Source: Hymenobacter oligotrophus
Lineage (GTDB): Bacteria; Bacteroidota; Bacteroidia; Cytophagales; Hymenobacteraceae
Assembly: GCF_003574965.1 (NCBI RefSeq)
Contig: NZ_CP032317.1
Span: forward strand, 3,968,001 to 4,032,000
DNA: 64,000 nt
Direction: 5' to 3'
A model generated the notes under the pieces. It saw nothing but the letters and a program-made list of their open reading frames with translations, was not told where the DNA came from and did not search any database. The position numbers and the translations under genes were made by a program. How positions within the stretch are numbered: the first letter of the stretch is position 1; each line of letters opens with the position of its first letter. Of this stretch, positions 25,812 to 33,202 are shown piece after piece.

Positions 25812-26249
25812 ATGAAGAAAATTTATTCTTACGTGGCCGTGTTGCTGCTGGCCACCACCTCTTTGTCGTCGTGCGGCCGGGCTTCTTTTGCGTTTCGCAC
25901 CGAAAGCCCGGTAGTTGCCACAACCGTTGCGCCAGCGGCCCAGCCAGTTGCCAGCGAAGCAGCCGCTGCCGAAGCCGTTGCCTTGAGCACCGACCTAGGC
26001 AACCCCGCCCCGGCGCCCCTGCGGGCTCCGGCCCAGCAAGCAGCCGCTGCGCTGGCCGCCCCAGCCGCCGCCGCACCCGCAGCAGCGCACGAGCAAAGCC
26101 GCGTGGCCGCAGCCTACCCAGAAGAAGCAACCAAAAAGAAACGCCCGCGCCGCAAAAAAGGCGGCTCCAAAACCTGGCTGATTGTGGCGGGCGTGGCCCT
26201 GGGAATACTCATTGCCGTGCGGGCCGCCACGGCCGCTTCGGCCAATTAG
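25812..26249 (+). CDS. Ala/Pro-rich lipoprotein with basic stretch and C-terminal membrane helix
   Basis: The protein has 145 residues from the ATG at 25812 (MKKIYSYVAVLLLATTSL). A lipobox SLSSC predicts lipidation. The middle is low-complexity Ala/Pro, then comes a basic block TKKKRPRRKKGGSK and a hydrophobic helix TWLIVAGVALGILIAVRAAT at the C-terminus. A lipid anchor at one end and a membrane helix at the other is unusual, and could bridge two membranes or hold a loop against one. I do not recognise the family. An exceptionally long terminator palindrome follows directly. Confidence 0.65.
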   Translation: MKKIYSYVAVLLLATTSLSSCGRASFAFRTESPVVATTVAPAAQPVASEAAAAEAVALSTDLGNPAPAPLRAPAQQAAAALAAPAAAAPAAAHEQSRVAAAYPEEATKKKRPRRKKGGSKTWLIVAGVALGILIAVRAATAASAN

Positions 26250-26250
26250 C

Positions 26251-26328
26251 GCCCTAGGTACTTGGTAACGCAAAAAGGCCCGGCAGCTACAGCTGCCGGG
26301 CCTTTTTGCGTTACCAAGTACCTAGGGC
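26251..26328. terminator. 78-base bidirectional terminator palindrome with CCTAGG at both ends
   Basis: Arms 26251-26288 and 26291-26328 are perfect complements over 38 bp with a two-base centre. Inside the arms lies a regular A5/T5 terminator; the outer parts extend it and end in CCTAGG at 26254-26259 and 26321-26326. It separates two convergent genes. Confidence 0.9.
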
Positions 26329-26329
26329 C

Positions 26330-27691
26330 TTACTCTTCCATATCGGGCATTTCGCCGGCGGCTTCGCGTTCGGCGGGCTCCAGCACGCGCAGCTGCACCA
26401 GCTCCACGGCACGGCGCGAGCGGTTAAGAATGCGGAATTCGTAATTCTCGAACACGGCCACGTCGCCCACTTCCGGAATGGTGCCGTAAATCACGTTCAC
26501 CAAGCCGCCCACGGTTTCGTAATCGTCGCCCTCGGGCAGCGCAAACGGCAAAAACTCGTTGGCGTCGCTGATGGCCGTGGCAGCGTTTACGCGGTACTCC
26601 AGCTCCGATACCTTCTCTACCACGGGTACTTCGTTGTCATACTCGTCCTGGATTTCGCCCACCAGCTCCTCCATAATGTCCTCGATGGTGACAATGCCCG
26701 ACACGCCGCCGAACTCATCCGACACGATGGCCATGTGCAGGTGCTTGCGCTGAAATTGGCGCAGCAAGCGGTTGATTTTCTTGGTTTCGGGCACGAAGAA
26801 CGCCGGCCGCATAATCTTGGCTAGGTTGATGTCTTCGTTGCGCCGAATCAGGGCAAACAAGTCCTTCACGTACAGGATGCCCACGATGTTGTCGATGTTG
26901 TCCTCGTACACCGGAATGCGAGAGTAGCCTTCGTTGAAAGCCGTTTCCACGATTTCCTCCTGCGAGCAGCTCACGTCGATGGCCGAAATCCGGGTGCGCG
27001 GCACCATGATTTGCTTTACCATGCGGTCGTTGAACTGAAACACGTTCTCGATCAGCTCGTGCTGCGACTCCTGGATTTCGCCGCTTTGCTTGCTTTGGTC
27101 GATGAGCAGGCGCAGCTCCTCGGCGGTGTGCACCTCGTGCTCGCCGGCGGGCTGTACGCCAAACAAACGCAGAATGGCGTTGCTCAGCGCGTTCATGAGC
27201 CGGATAACCGGGCTCAGCAGCTTGTAAAAAATGTACAGCGGCCACGATACCGCCAGGCTCACTTGCTCGGAGCGCTGAATGGCCAACGACTTCGGAACCA
27301 ATTCCCCGAGCACAATGTGCATCACGGTAATCAGGCTGAAGGCAATCGGAATGGCAATGCTGTGGGCCAGCGCGGGGGTAAGGGCTAGGTTAAACTGCTT
27401 CAGCAGTTGCTCCACCCCTAGGTAGGGCAACACGGCCAGCACAAGCTCGGCCATTACGGCCTCGCCTACCCAACCCAGCGCCAGCGAAGCCAGCGTAATG
27501 CCCAGCTGCGTGGCCGATAAGTACGCGTCAAGGTTCTGAACAAGCCGCAGCGTAAGTTTGGCAAACCGGTTGCCGTCCTGCGCGCGTAACTCTACCTGCG
27601 ATAAGCGGACTTTGACGATGGCAAACTCAGCGGCTACAAAAAAGCCGTTTGCGAGAACCAACAGAAGCGTCCAAAGGATGTTTAAGCCCAT
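26330..27691 (-). CDS. CNNM/CorC-type membrane protein with CBS domains
   Basis: The protein has 453 residues from the ATG at 27691 (MGLNILWTLLLVLANGFFVA); an in-frame ATG seven codons earlier is less likely. The N-terminal DUF21/CNNM domain has several membrane helices (LANGFFVAAEFAIVKVRLSQ, then YLSATQLGITLASLALGWVG, then HIVLGELVPKSLAIQ). Two CBS domains follow (about 205-330; QIMVPRTRISAID, GYSRIPVYED, GGVSGIVTIEDIMEELVGEI), and a CorC/HlyC domain ends the chain (about 345-435). The family exports or senses divalent cations, mainly magnesium or cobalt; 'hemolysin' is a historical label. Confidence 0.92.
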   Translation of the reverse strand: MGLNILWTLLLVLANGFFVAAEFAIVKVRLSQVELRAQDGNRFAKLTLRLVQNLDAYLSATQLGITLASLALGWVGEAVMAELVLAVLPYLGVEQLLKQFNLALTPALAHSIAIPIAFSLITVMHIVLGELVPKSLAIQRSEQVSLAVSWPLYIFYKLLSPVIRLMNALSNAILRLFGVQPAGEHEVHTAEELRLLIDQSKQSGEIQESQHELIENVFQFNDRMVKQIMVPRTRISAIDVSCSQEEIVETAFNEGYSRIPVYEDNIDNIVGILYVKDLFALIRRNEDINLAKIMRPAFFVPETKKINRLLRQFQRKHLHMAIVSDEFGGVSGIVTIEDIMEELVGEIQDEYDNEVPVVEKVSELEYRVNAATAISDANEFLPFALPEGDDYETVGGLVNVIYGTIPEVGDVAVFENYEFRILNRSRRAVELVQLRVLEPAEREAAGEMPDMEE

Positions 27692-27735
27692 AAAGCCAGA
27701 GCCGACCGGCACCCGCGGCGGGTCTCTGTATGCAA

Positions 27736-27743
27736 CAAAAGTA
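27736..27743 (-). promoter_or_regulatory. -7 box TACTTTTG for the CNNM/CBS gene
   Basis: Perfect TAnnTTTG on the minus strand, 44 bases before the start codon at 27691. Confidence 0.55.
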
Positions 27744-27803
27744 CGAGAATCCGCCTAAGCGGTTCGGGCCACGTGCCCGCGCATCGGGATGCAACGCTTA
27801 GCG

Positions 27804-27811
27804 TAACTTTG
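27804..27811 (+). promoter_or_regulatory. -7 box TAACTTTG for dsbD
   Basis: Perfect TAnnTTTG, 28 bases before the ATG at 27840. Confidence 0.6.
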
Positions 27812-27839
27812 TTTCTTCTTCGGAAATTCCGACTTCCCT

Positions 27840-30056
27840 ATGCTTTTGCGAATAACAACCTGGCTGCGTTTGGTTTTGCTGCTCCTTGTGGGCACCGCCA
27901 CCACGGCCCAGGTGCTCGAGCCAACCAAGCTCAGCACCGCCGTGAGCAAGCCCACGGCCAAAGTAGGCGACGAGATTGAGCTCATCGTCAACGCCCGCAT
28001 CGACCCCACGTGGCACCTCTACGCCACCGACTTCGACCCCGACCTAGGGCCCACGGTGTTCACCTTCACGTGGGCCAAGTCGGTGGCCTACGAGGTAGTG
28101 GGGGTACCCAAATCGGTGTCGCCCAAAAAGAAATTCGACACCGTTTTTAAAGGCGACGTAACGTACTTCGAAACCACCGGCCAAATCCGGCAGCGCATCC
28201 GGTTGCTGCAGCCCGGCAGCATTAGCATCAAAGCCGACGCCGAGTACCAAAGCTGCACCGAAACCGACGGCCGCTGCATTCCCGGAAACAACGCCCTCAC
28301 CTTCGGGCCGATTGAAGTAACCGGTATCGCCGCCGCACCGGCCAGCGTACCTGCCGCGCCGGCTACCAAAAGCCCGACCGCAACTGCCGTACCTAGCACC
28401 GCCGCTCCTGCAAGCGTAGCCACTACGCCCCCAACTGCAACCCCCGACACTGCTTCGGCGGCCCTAGCTACGGCGCCGGCTACTGCCACTGCCCCCGATG
28501 CTCCGGCGGCTGTTTCTGCGGAAGCCAAGGCATCGGCGCCTGCAGCAGCAGTGGCGGCCGTTGGTGCGCCTGCGGCCAGCCCCCAGGCTACCCTAGGGCT
28601 GCTCGAGTACATGCTGCTGGCGTTTGGTGCCGGCTTGCTGGCCGTGCTGATGCCCTGCGTGTACCCCATGCTGCCCATGACGGTGTCGTACTTCACCAAC
28701 AGCAGCGGCTCGCGGGCGCAGGGCATTGCCAAAGCGTTGGTGTACGGCCTTTCAATTATTGCCATTTACACCACCGCGGGCGTGCTGCTGAGCGTGCTGC
28801 TCGGCGCCGATGCGGCCAACGTTATCAGCTCGCACTGGCTGCCCAACGTTATTTCGTTTGCCATTTTTGTGCTGTTTGGGCTTTCCTTCCTAGGGCTGTT
28901 CGAAATTCAGGCGCCCTCGGGGCTGGTGAATTCCGTTGATCGGCAGGCCGACAAAGGCGGTTGGTCGGGCTTGTTTTTTATGGCCGCCACGCTGGTGCTG
29001 GTGTCGTTCTCGTGCACGGTGCCGTTCGTGGGTTCGGTGGCCATAGCCTCGGCCGGCGGCGAGCTACTGCGGCCCACGTTGGGCATGATGAGCTTTGCCC
29101 TGGCGTTTGCCCTGCCGTTCGTGCTGTTTGCCTTGTTCCCGTCGTGGCTCAAGAGCATGCCTAGGTCGGGAGGCTGGCTGAACACCCTAAAGGTGACGAT
29201 GGGCTTCGTGGAGCTGGCTTTGGCCTTTAAATTCCTGAGCTCAGCCGACCTCTCGTACCACTGGGGCTTGCTGCCGCGCGGCGTATTTATTGCCATTTGG
29301 GCGGTGCTGGCGTTGCTGCTCGGCTTGTACCTGCTGGGATTCATCCGCCTGCCGCACGACGACGAAAGCACCCGCGTGAGCGTACCGCGCCTGCTGCTGG
29401 CCGGCGTGTCGCTCACGTTCATGCTGTACCTGCTGCCCGGCTTATTTGGCGCGCCGTTGCCGGCGTTGTCGGCGCTGGTGCCGCCGCCCAGCCGCCACGA
29501 TTTTTCGCTGGCAACACCTTCCGCCGCTGCCGCAATGCCGGTTAGCACCGCCGCCAATACGCTTTGCGAAACCCCGCGCCACGCCGATTTCCTGGAGCTG
29601 CCGCACAACCTGCAAGGCTACTTCGATCTGAAACAAGCCCTGGCTTGCGCCAAAGCGCAAAACAAGCCGGTGTTTGTCGACTTTACGGGCCACAACTGCG
29701 GCAATTGTCGCCTGATGGAAGCCTCGGTGTGGGCCGACCCGCGCGTGCTGCAGCGCCTGCGCAACGACTTTGTGGTGGTGGCGCTGTACGTCGACGACAA
29801 AACCGAATTGCCCCAGGCCGAGTGGTTTACCTCGCCGCGCGACGGCCGCCAGAAAAAGTCAATCGGCGAGCAAAACCTCGATTTCGAAATCAGCCGCTTC
29901 GGGGCCAATGCCCAGCCGTACTACGTGCTGCTTTCGCCCGATGGCCAGCAATTAGTCGAGCCCAAAGCCTATGAATCGGACGCGACACGCTTCGTGGAGT
30001 TTCTGGACGCCGGCTTGGCACGCCACCGCGCAGCCTCGCCGGTGGCCGCTCGTTAG
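27840..30056 (+). CDS. dsbD: Thiol:disulfide interchange protein DsbD
   Basis: The protein has 738 residues. It has a signal peptide, an N-terminal immunoglobulin-like alpha domain with the redox pair Cys139/Cys146 (SCTETDGRCIPG), a long Ala/Pro/Thr linker (about 165-250), eight or so membrane helices with the core cysteines in LMPCVYPMLPMTV and FSCTVPFVGSV, and a C-terminal thioredoxin domain with Cys620-Gly-Asn-Cys623 (GHNCGNCRLMEASVW). Electrons pass from cytoplasmic thioredoxin through the membrane to periplasmic disulfides. The linker is far longer than in proteobacterial DsbD. A trxA gene is present at 34199-34528. Confidence 0.95.
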   Translation: MLLRITTWLRLVLLLLVGTATTAQVLEPTKLSTAVSKPTAKVGDEIELIVNARIDPTWHLYATDFDPDLGPTVFTFTWAKSVAYEVVGVPKSVSPKKKFDTVFKGDVTYFETTGQIRQRIRLLQPGSISIKADAEYQSCTETDGRCIPGNNALTFGPIEVTGIAAAPASVPAAPATKSPTATAVPSTAAPASVATTPPTATPDTASAALATAPATATAPDAPAAVSAEAKASAPAAAVAAVGAPAASPQATLGLLEYMLLAFGAGLLAVLMPCVYPMLPMTVSYFTNSSGSRAQGIAKALVYGLSIIAIYTTAGVLLSVLLGADAANVISSHWLPNVISFAIFVLFGLSFLGLFEIQAPSGLVNSVDRQADKGGWSGLFFMAATLVLVSFSCTVPFVGSVAIASAGGELLRPTLGMMSFALAFALPFVLFALFPSWLKSMPRSGGWLNTLKVTMGFVELALAFKFLSSADLSYHWGLLPRGVFIAIWAVLALLLGLYLLGFIRLPHDDESTRVSVPRLLLAGVSLTFMLYLLPGLFGAPLPALSALVPPPSRHDFSLATPSAAAAMPVSTAANTLCETPRHADFLELPHNLQGYFDLKQALACAKAQNKPVFVDFTGHNCGNCRLMEASVWADPRVLQRLRNDFVVVALYVDDKTELPQAEWFTSPRDGRQKKSIGEQNLDFEISRFGANAQPYYVLLSPDGQQLVEPKAYESDATRFVEFLDAGLARHRAASPVAAR

Positions 30057-30089
30057 TAAAGTATCGGCAGCCTTCGTTAATTGTCCTCC

Positions 30090-31244
30090 ATGAAAAAGCT
30101 CCTCTACCTGCTGCCTTTGGCGCTGCTGCACCTAGGCGGGGGCGCGCAGGCCCAAACCACGACGGCCGCTAAGCCCGCCGCGGCCAACTCTGCCGCCGAT
30201 CCTGGCCGCATCACCCTGGTAATTCATGGCGGGGCCGGCACCATCACCCGCGCCAACATGACGCCCGAGCAGGAAAAAGCCTACCGCGAGGTGCTCAACC
30301 AAGCGTTGCAGGTAGGCTACGGAGTGCTGCAAAAGGGCGGCACCTCGCTCGATGCCGTGGAGGCTACCGTGCGCGTGATGGAAGACTCGCCGCTGTTTAA
30401 CGCAGGTAAGGGCGCCGTTTTCACGCACGAGGGCCGCAACGAGCTTGATGCTTCCATCATGGATGGCAAAACCCTGAGGGCGGGTTCGGTAGCGGGCATC
30501 ACCACCGTGCGCAACCCTATAACGGCCGCCCGCACCGTGATGGAAAAATCGGAGCACGTGATGATGGTGGGCCCCGGCGCCGAGCAGTTTGCCAAGGAAA
30601 AAGGCCTGCAGATCGTGGAGCCGAGCTATTTCTATACCGAAGCTCGCTACAACCAGCTGCAAAAAGCCATTGCTAAGGAGCAAGGCGCCGTGCCCGATCA
30701 GCTGAACACGCCTACTAAGGCGGCCGCGCCAGCCACTGCACCCGCTACCGAGTCGAAAAAGATAAAGGTGAAGCAGAAGGCTGGCGGTAAGCCGCAAGGC
30801 TACCTCGAGCCGCCCATCTTCACCGAAGGCCGCAAATACGGCACCGTGGGCGCCGTGGCGCTCGACCAATACGGCAACCTGGCCGCCGCCACCAGCACCG
30901 GCGGCATGACCAACAAACGCTACGGCCGCGTGGGCGATGCGCCCATCATCGGGGCCGGTACCTACGCCGACAACCAATCGTGCGCCATTTCATGCACGGG
31001 CTGGGGCGAGTACTTTATCCGGGCCACCGTAGCCCGCGACATTGCCGCCCGCATGGAATACGGCAAGCAGCCGCTGCAGCAAGCTGCCCAGGCCACCATC
31101 GATAAAGTAGCCCAGCTTGGCGGCGACGGCGGCCTGATCGGGCTCGATAGGCAGGGTAACATCACCATGCCTTTCAACTCCGAAGGCATGTACCGCGGCT
31201 ACATCAAGGCCAACGGACAGAGCGAGGTGCTCATTTACAAATAA
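30090..31244 (+). CDS. Secreted isoaspartyl peptidase / plant-type L-asparaginase
   Basis: The protein has 384 residues from the ATG at 30090. A signal peptide (ending GGAQAQ) sends it to the periplasm. The Ntn-hydrolase fold shows VIHGGAGTITR, SPLFNAGKGAVFTHEGRNEL, and the autocleavage site at Thr252 in GRKYGTVGAVALD, followed by ATSTGGMTNKRYGRVGDAPI. Self-cleavage before Thr252 makes alpha and beta subunits. A 30-residue Ala/Pro/Lys-rich insert (PTKAAAPATAPATE, KKIKVKQKAGG) lies just before the beta subunit and is probably a flexible tail of alpha. It removes isoaspartyl residues from peptides. Confidence 0.92.
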   Translation: MKKLLYLLPLALLHLGGGAQAQTTTAAKPAAANSAADPGRITLVIHGGAGTITRANMTPEQEKAYREVLNQALQVGYGVLQKGGTSLDAVEATVRVMEDSPLFNAGKGAVFTHEGRNELDASIMDGKTLRAGSVAGITTVRNPITAARTVMEKSEHVMMVGPGAEQFAKEKGLQIVEPSYFYTEARYNQLQKAIAKEQGAVPDQLNTPTKAAAPATAPATESKKIKVKQKAGGKPQGYLEPPIFTEGRKYGTVGAVALDQYGNLAAATSTGGMTNKRYGRVGDAPIIGAGTYADNQSCAISCTGWGEYFIRATVARDIAARMEYGKQPLQQAAQATIDKVAQLGGDGGLIGLDRQGNITMPFNSEGMYRGYIKANGQSEVLIYK

Positions 31245-31269
31245 GCCGCCTGCCTTATGCCACCTCAAC

Positions 31270-31309
31270 AAGCCGCCGTTCCTGCGCAAGTTTGCCGGAG
31301 CGGCGGCTT
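31270..31309 (+). terminator. Probable terminator of the isoaspartyl peptidase gene
   Basis: A 9-bp stem AAGCCGCCG/CGGCGGCTT (31270-31278 with 31301-31309) with a 22-base loop, followed by TTG. It is a weak one. Confidence 0.45.
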
Positions 31310-31524
31310 TTGTATGGCCCTAGGTACCACCGGCGAACCGCTTAATTGTGGGGCCTCGGCCGGGCGAATGTTTGGCAAAGCCGGAAACATGTGGACTTTT
31401 GCAGCGCGAAAGCTCGCTTTACCTGCCTCCAGCGCGTTTGCCCGCGCGTCGTTCATGCTGCCCCGATTAACCCATTCCCGAATCTGCCGCCAAGCCTCAG
31501 TTGGCTGGCATATGGGCATAAAAA

Positions 31525-31550
31525 AGGCGGCACCCACCCAGATGCCGCCT
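31525..31550 (-). terminator. Intrinsic terminator on the minus strand
   Basis: An 8-bp perfect stem (31525-31532 with 31543-31550), followed leftward by T6. No annotated large gene ends here, which first pointed to the small gene at 31551-31715. Its loop TCTGGGTGGG is repeated in a second hairpin inside that gene (31562-31583). Confidence 0.7.
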
Positions 31551-31715
31551 CTAAAACAGGACGTACCCACCCAGATACGCCCCGCAAGTTTCCTCTTCAC
31601 AAATCCTCACTTGGTTGTAGCCGAAGGAGTTGCGCCTTCGCAAGCCATCGTTGCGGCTGGGCCGCGCAGTTTGGTTGGCCACCTGCTTGGCCGTGGCCAC
31701 AGGGGTGCGCTGCAC
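31551..31715 (-). CDS. Probable small protein, 54 residues, unknown
   Basis: This small frame is supported by its surroundings: a perfect -7 box TACATTTG at 31752-31759 before it and an intrinsic terminator starting one base after its TAG stop (31551-31553). The start is taken as the GTG at 31713-31715; the frame is open for 11 more codons upstream, without an ATG. The product is basic in the middle (RPSRNDGLRRRNS) and ends with RICEEETCGAYLGGYVLF, holding two Cys. There is no signal peptide or membrane helix. It could be a small regulatory protein or the transcript could be a non-coding RNA of about 220 bases. Confidence 0.4.
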   Translation of the reverse strand: MQRTPVATAKQVANQTARPSRNDGLRRRNSFGYNQVRICEEETCGAYLGGYVLF

Positions 31716-31751
31716 TACAAAGTTCTCAACGCCGGCTGCGTTTTGTTATCA

Positions 31752-31759
31752 CAAATGTA
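31752..31759 (-). promoter_or_regulatory. -7 box TACATTTG on the minus strand
   Basis: Perfect TAnnTTTG, about 37 bases before the GTG of the small frame at 31551-31715. No TTTG -33 element was seen; a TTTTAC lies near the right distance. Confidence 0.5.
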
Positions 31760-31868
31760 AAGCCGGCGCGTAATAGGTAAAATATTAACAGCATATATGA
31801 CGAACATTTACATACTTCTTCACATTTAGTTCGTTCTCTTGAAAATCTCGCAAGTTAAACCCGATAAG

Positions 31869-32333
31869 ATGTCTCGTAATTACGAACTTGACGACACCGA
31901 CCGTAAGATACTGGCGCTGCTGCTCGAAGACGCCAAAATGCCCTATACAGAAATAGCGCGTCGGGTACATGTTTCGGGCGGCACAGTGCACGTGCGAATG
32001 GGCCGCCTCGAGGAACTAGGTATTGTGCGCGGCGCTACCCTCAAAATCGATTATGCCAAGCTGGGCTACGGCGTAAACGCCTTCTTGGGCATTTACTTGC
32101 TTAAAAGCTCGGTGTACAACAGCGTAGCCGAGCAACTGCGCGATATTCCGGAGGTGGTCAGCATTCACTTTACCACGGGCGCCTACGGCGTGTTTGCCCG
32201 GCTGGTATGCCGCGATACGCAACACCTGCGCGATGTACTGCACGACAAAATTCAGCTGATCGAAGGCATTGAGCGGACCGAAACCCTGATTTCGTTGGAG
32301 GAAACGCTCAACCGCCCCATTCAGCTAATGTAG
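31869..32333 (+). CDS. Lrp/AsnC family transcriptional regulator
   Basis: The protein has 154 residues from the ATG at 31869 (MSRNYELDDTDRKILALLLE); a TTG ten codons earlier is in frame but not needed. The N-terminal winged helix-turn-helix contains MPYTEIARRVHVSGGTVHVRMGRLE, and the C-terminal RAM domain (about 70-150) contains AFLGIYLLKSS and VSIHFTTGAYGVFARLVC with the effector-site Gly residues. Such proteins assemble as octamers and respond to amino acids. A CCTAGG-containing terminator follows. Confidence 0.92.
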   Translation: MSRNYELDDTDRKILALLLEDAKMPYTEIARRVHVSGGTVHVRMGRLEELGIVRGATLKIDYAKLGYGVNAFLGIYLLKSSVYNSVAEQLRDIPEVVSIHFTTGAYGVFARLVCRDTQHLRDVLHDKIQLIEGIERTETLISLEETLNRPIQLM

Positions 32334-32349
32334 GCAACTCAAGCATACG

Positions 32350-32383
32350 GGCCGGCCCTAGGCGTAGCAACCTAGGGCCGGCC
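32350..32383 (+). terminator. Terminator whose two arms each contain CCTAGG
   Basis: A 13-bp perfect stem (32350-32362 with 32371-32383) and an eight-base loop. CCTAGG closes the loop on both sides (32357-32362 and 32371-32376). It is followed by TTGCATTTTATTG. Confidence 0.75.
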
Positions 32384-33093
32384 TTGCATTTTATTGCACT
32401 CAGCGGGGGAGTTTTGTACATCTAAAAAAATTAGCTGTAAAAAATACAATGAGAGTTACCGGGGTATGATATATAGCATTATTATTACAAAAAATTGAAC
32501 AGTAGCTCATCGGCACCGTCCCTCCAAAGGGCTGGCAACGGATGGCCTCGCCCTACTTAGCAACCCCCATGGTTTCCGAACACTACCATTTTGCTCACAG
32601 AAATAGCTTGGCGCCTTTACAGCGCCTGAGCTTCTTCGAGCATTCTGGTCTGAAACCACAGGCTATGCAAAAACATGAAATGCCGTTGGGTAATAGAAAT
32701 CCGTTGTTGGATTATTGCAATAACACTGGGCTGCACAGCTTAGTAGCTTGGTTTAGCAGACCTGGGGCTCTGGGCGCCCTCAACAGCTTCGATGGCCTCG
32801 GTACTGAGGCGGTGCAACGGCCCTCAGCACTTGGGCACCGGCCTAGGTGCTGGCCGAAGCAACTGGGTGCTGGCAACAGGCAACTACCAGGCGTTCGGCC
32901 CAAAAAGTACTTGATTGCCAGCCGCAACCAACGCGCTTGCTCGGCTGTTGCTACGCCCGGCTAATGATTTGACTACTGGGGCGGCACAAGTTGGTGCCTT
33001 TCCTGATAATACTGCACTACAGCCTCAACTTCGTGCAGGTGGAGACGAAGTTGAGCAGTGTGCGAGGGCGTTTACCTCCGTGGTAGCGTCCGG
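32384..33093. other. 710-base gap with no convincing gene
   Basis: The first 130 bases are AT-rich (AAAAAAATTAGC, TATGATATATAGCATT). A plus-strand frame of 140 codons (32542-32964, MASPYLATPMVSEHYHFAHR) exists, but its composition has no hydrophobic core pattern or known motif and the third-base GC bias of true genes here is missing. It may be a decayed gene or an RNA region. One CCTAGG lies at 32842-32847. Confidence 0.45.
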
Positions 33094-33123
33094 CGTCGGC
33101 CGTGGGTGGCGCCACGGCCGACG
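33094..33123. terminator. 12-bp hairpin before the MORN/TonB gene
   Basis: A perfect stem (33094-33105 with 33112-33123) with loop GTGGCG, followed on the plus strand by TTATATTTTG. It may end whatever is transcribed from the gap upstream. Confidence 0.55.
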
Positions 33124-33202
33124 TTATATTTTGTAAATAACCGAGGTGGCTGCGTTTTTCTTTGTTGCCGCTGGCGTATATTTCGGAACTGTTGCCCTGC
33201 CC

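Noticed and set aside
32542-32964. 140-codon plus-strand frame in the 710-base gap
   Set aside because: No motif, signal peptide or codon bias of neighbouring genes; kept only as part of a gap description.
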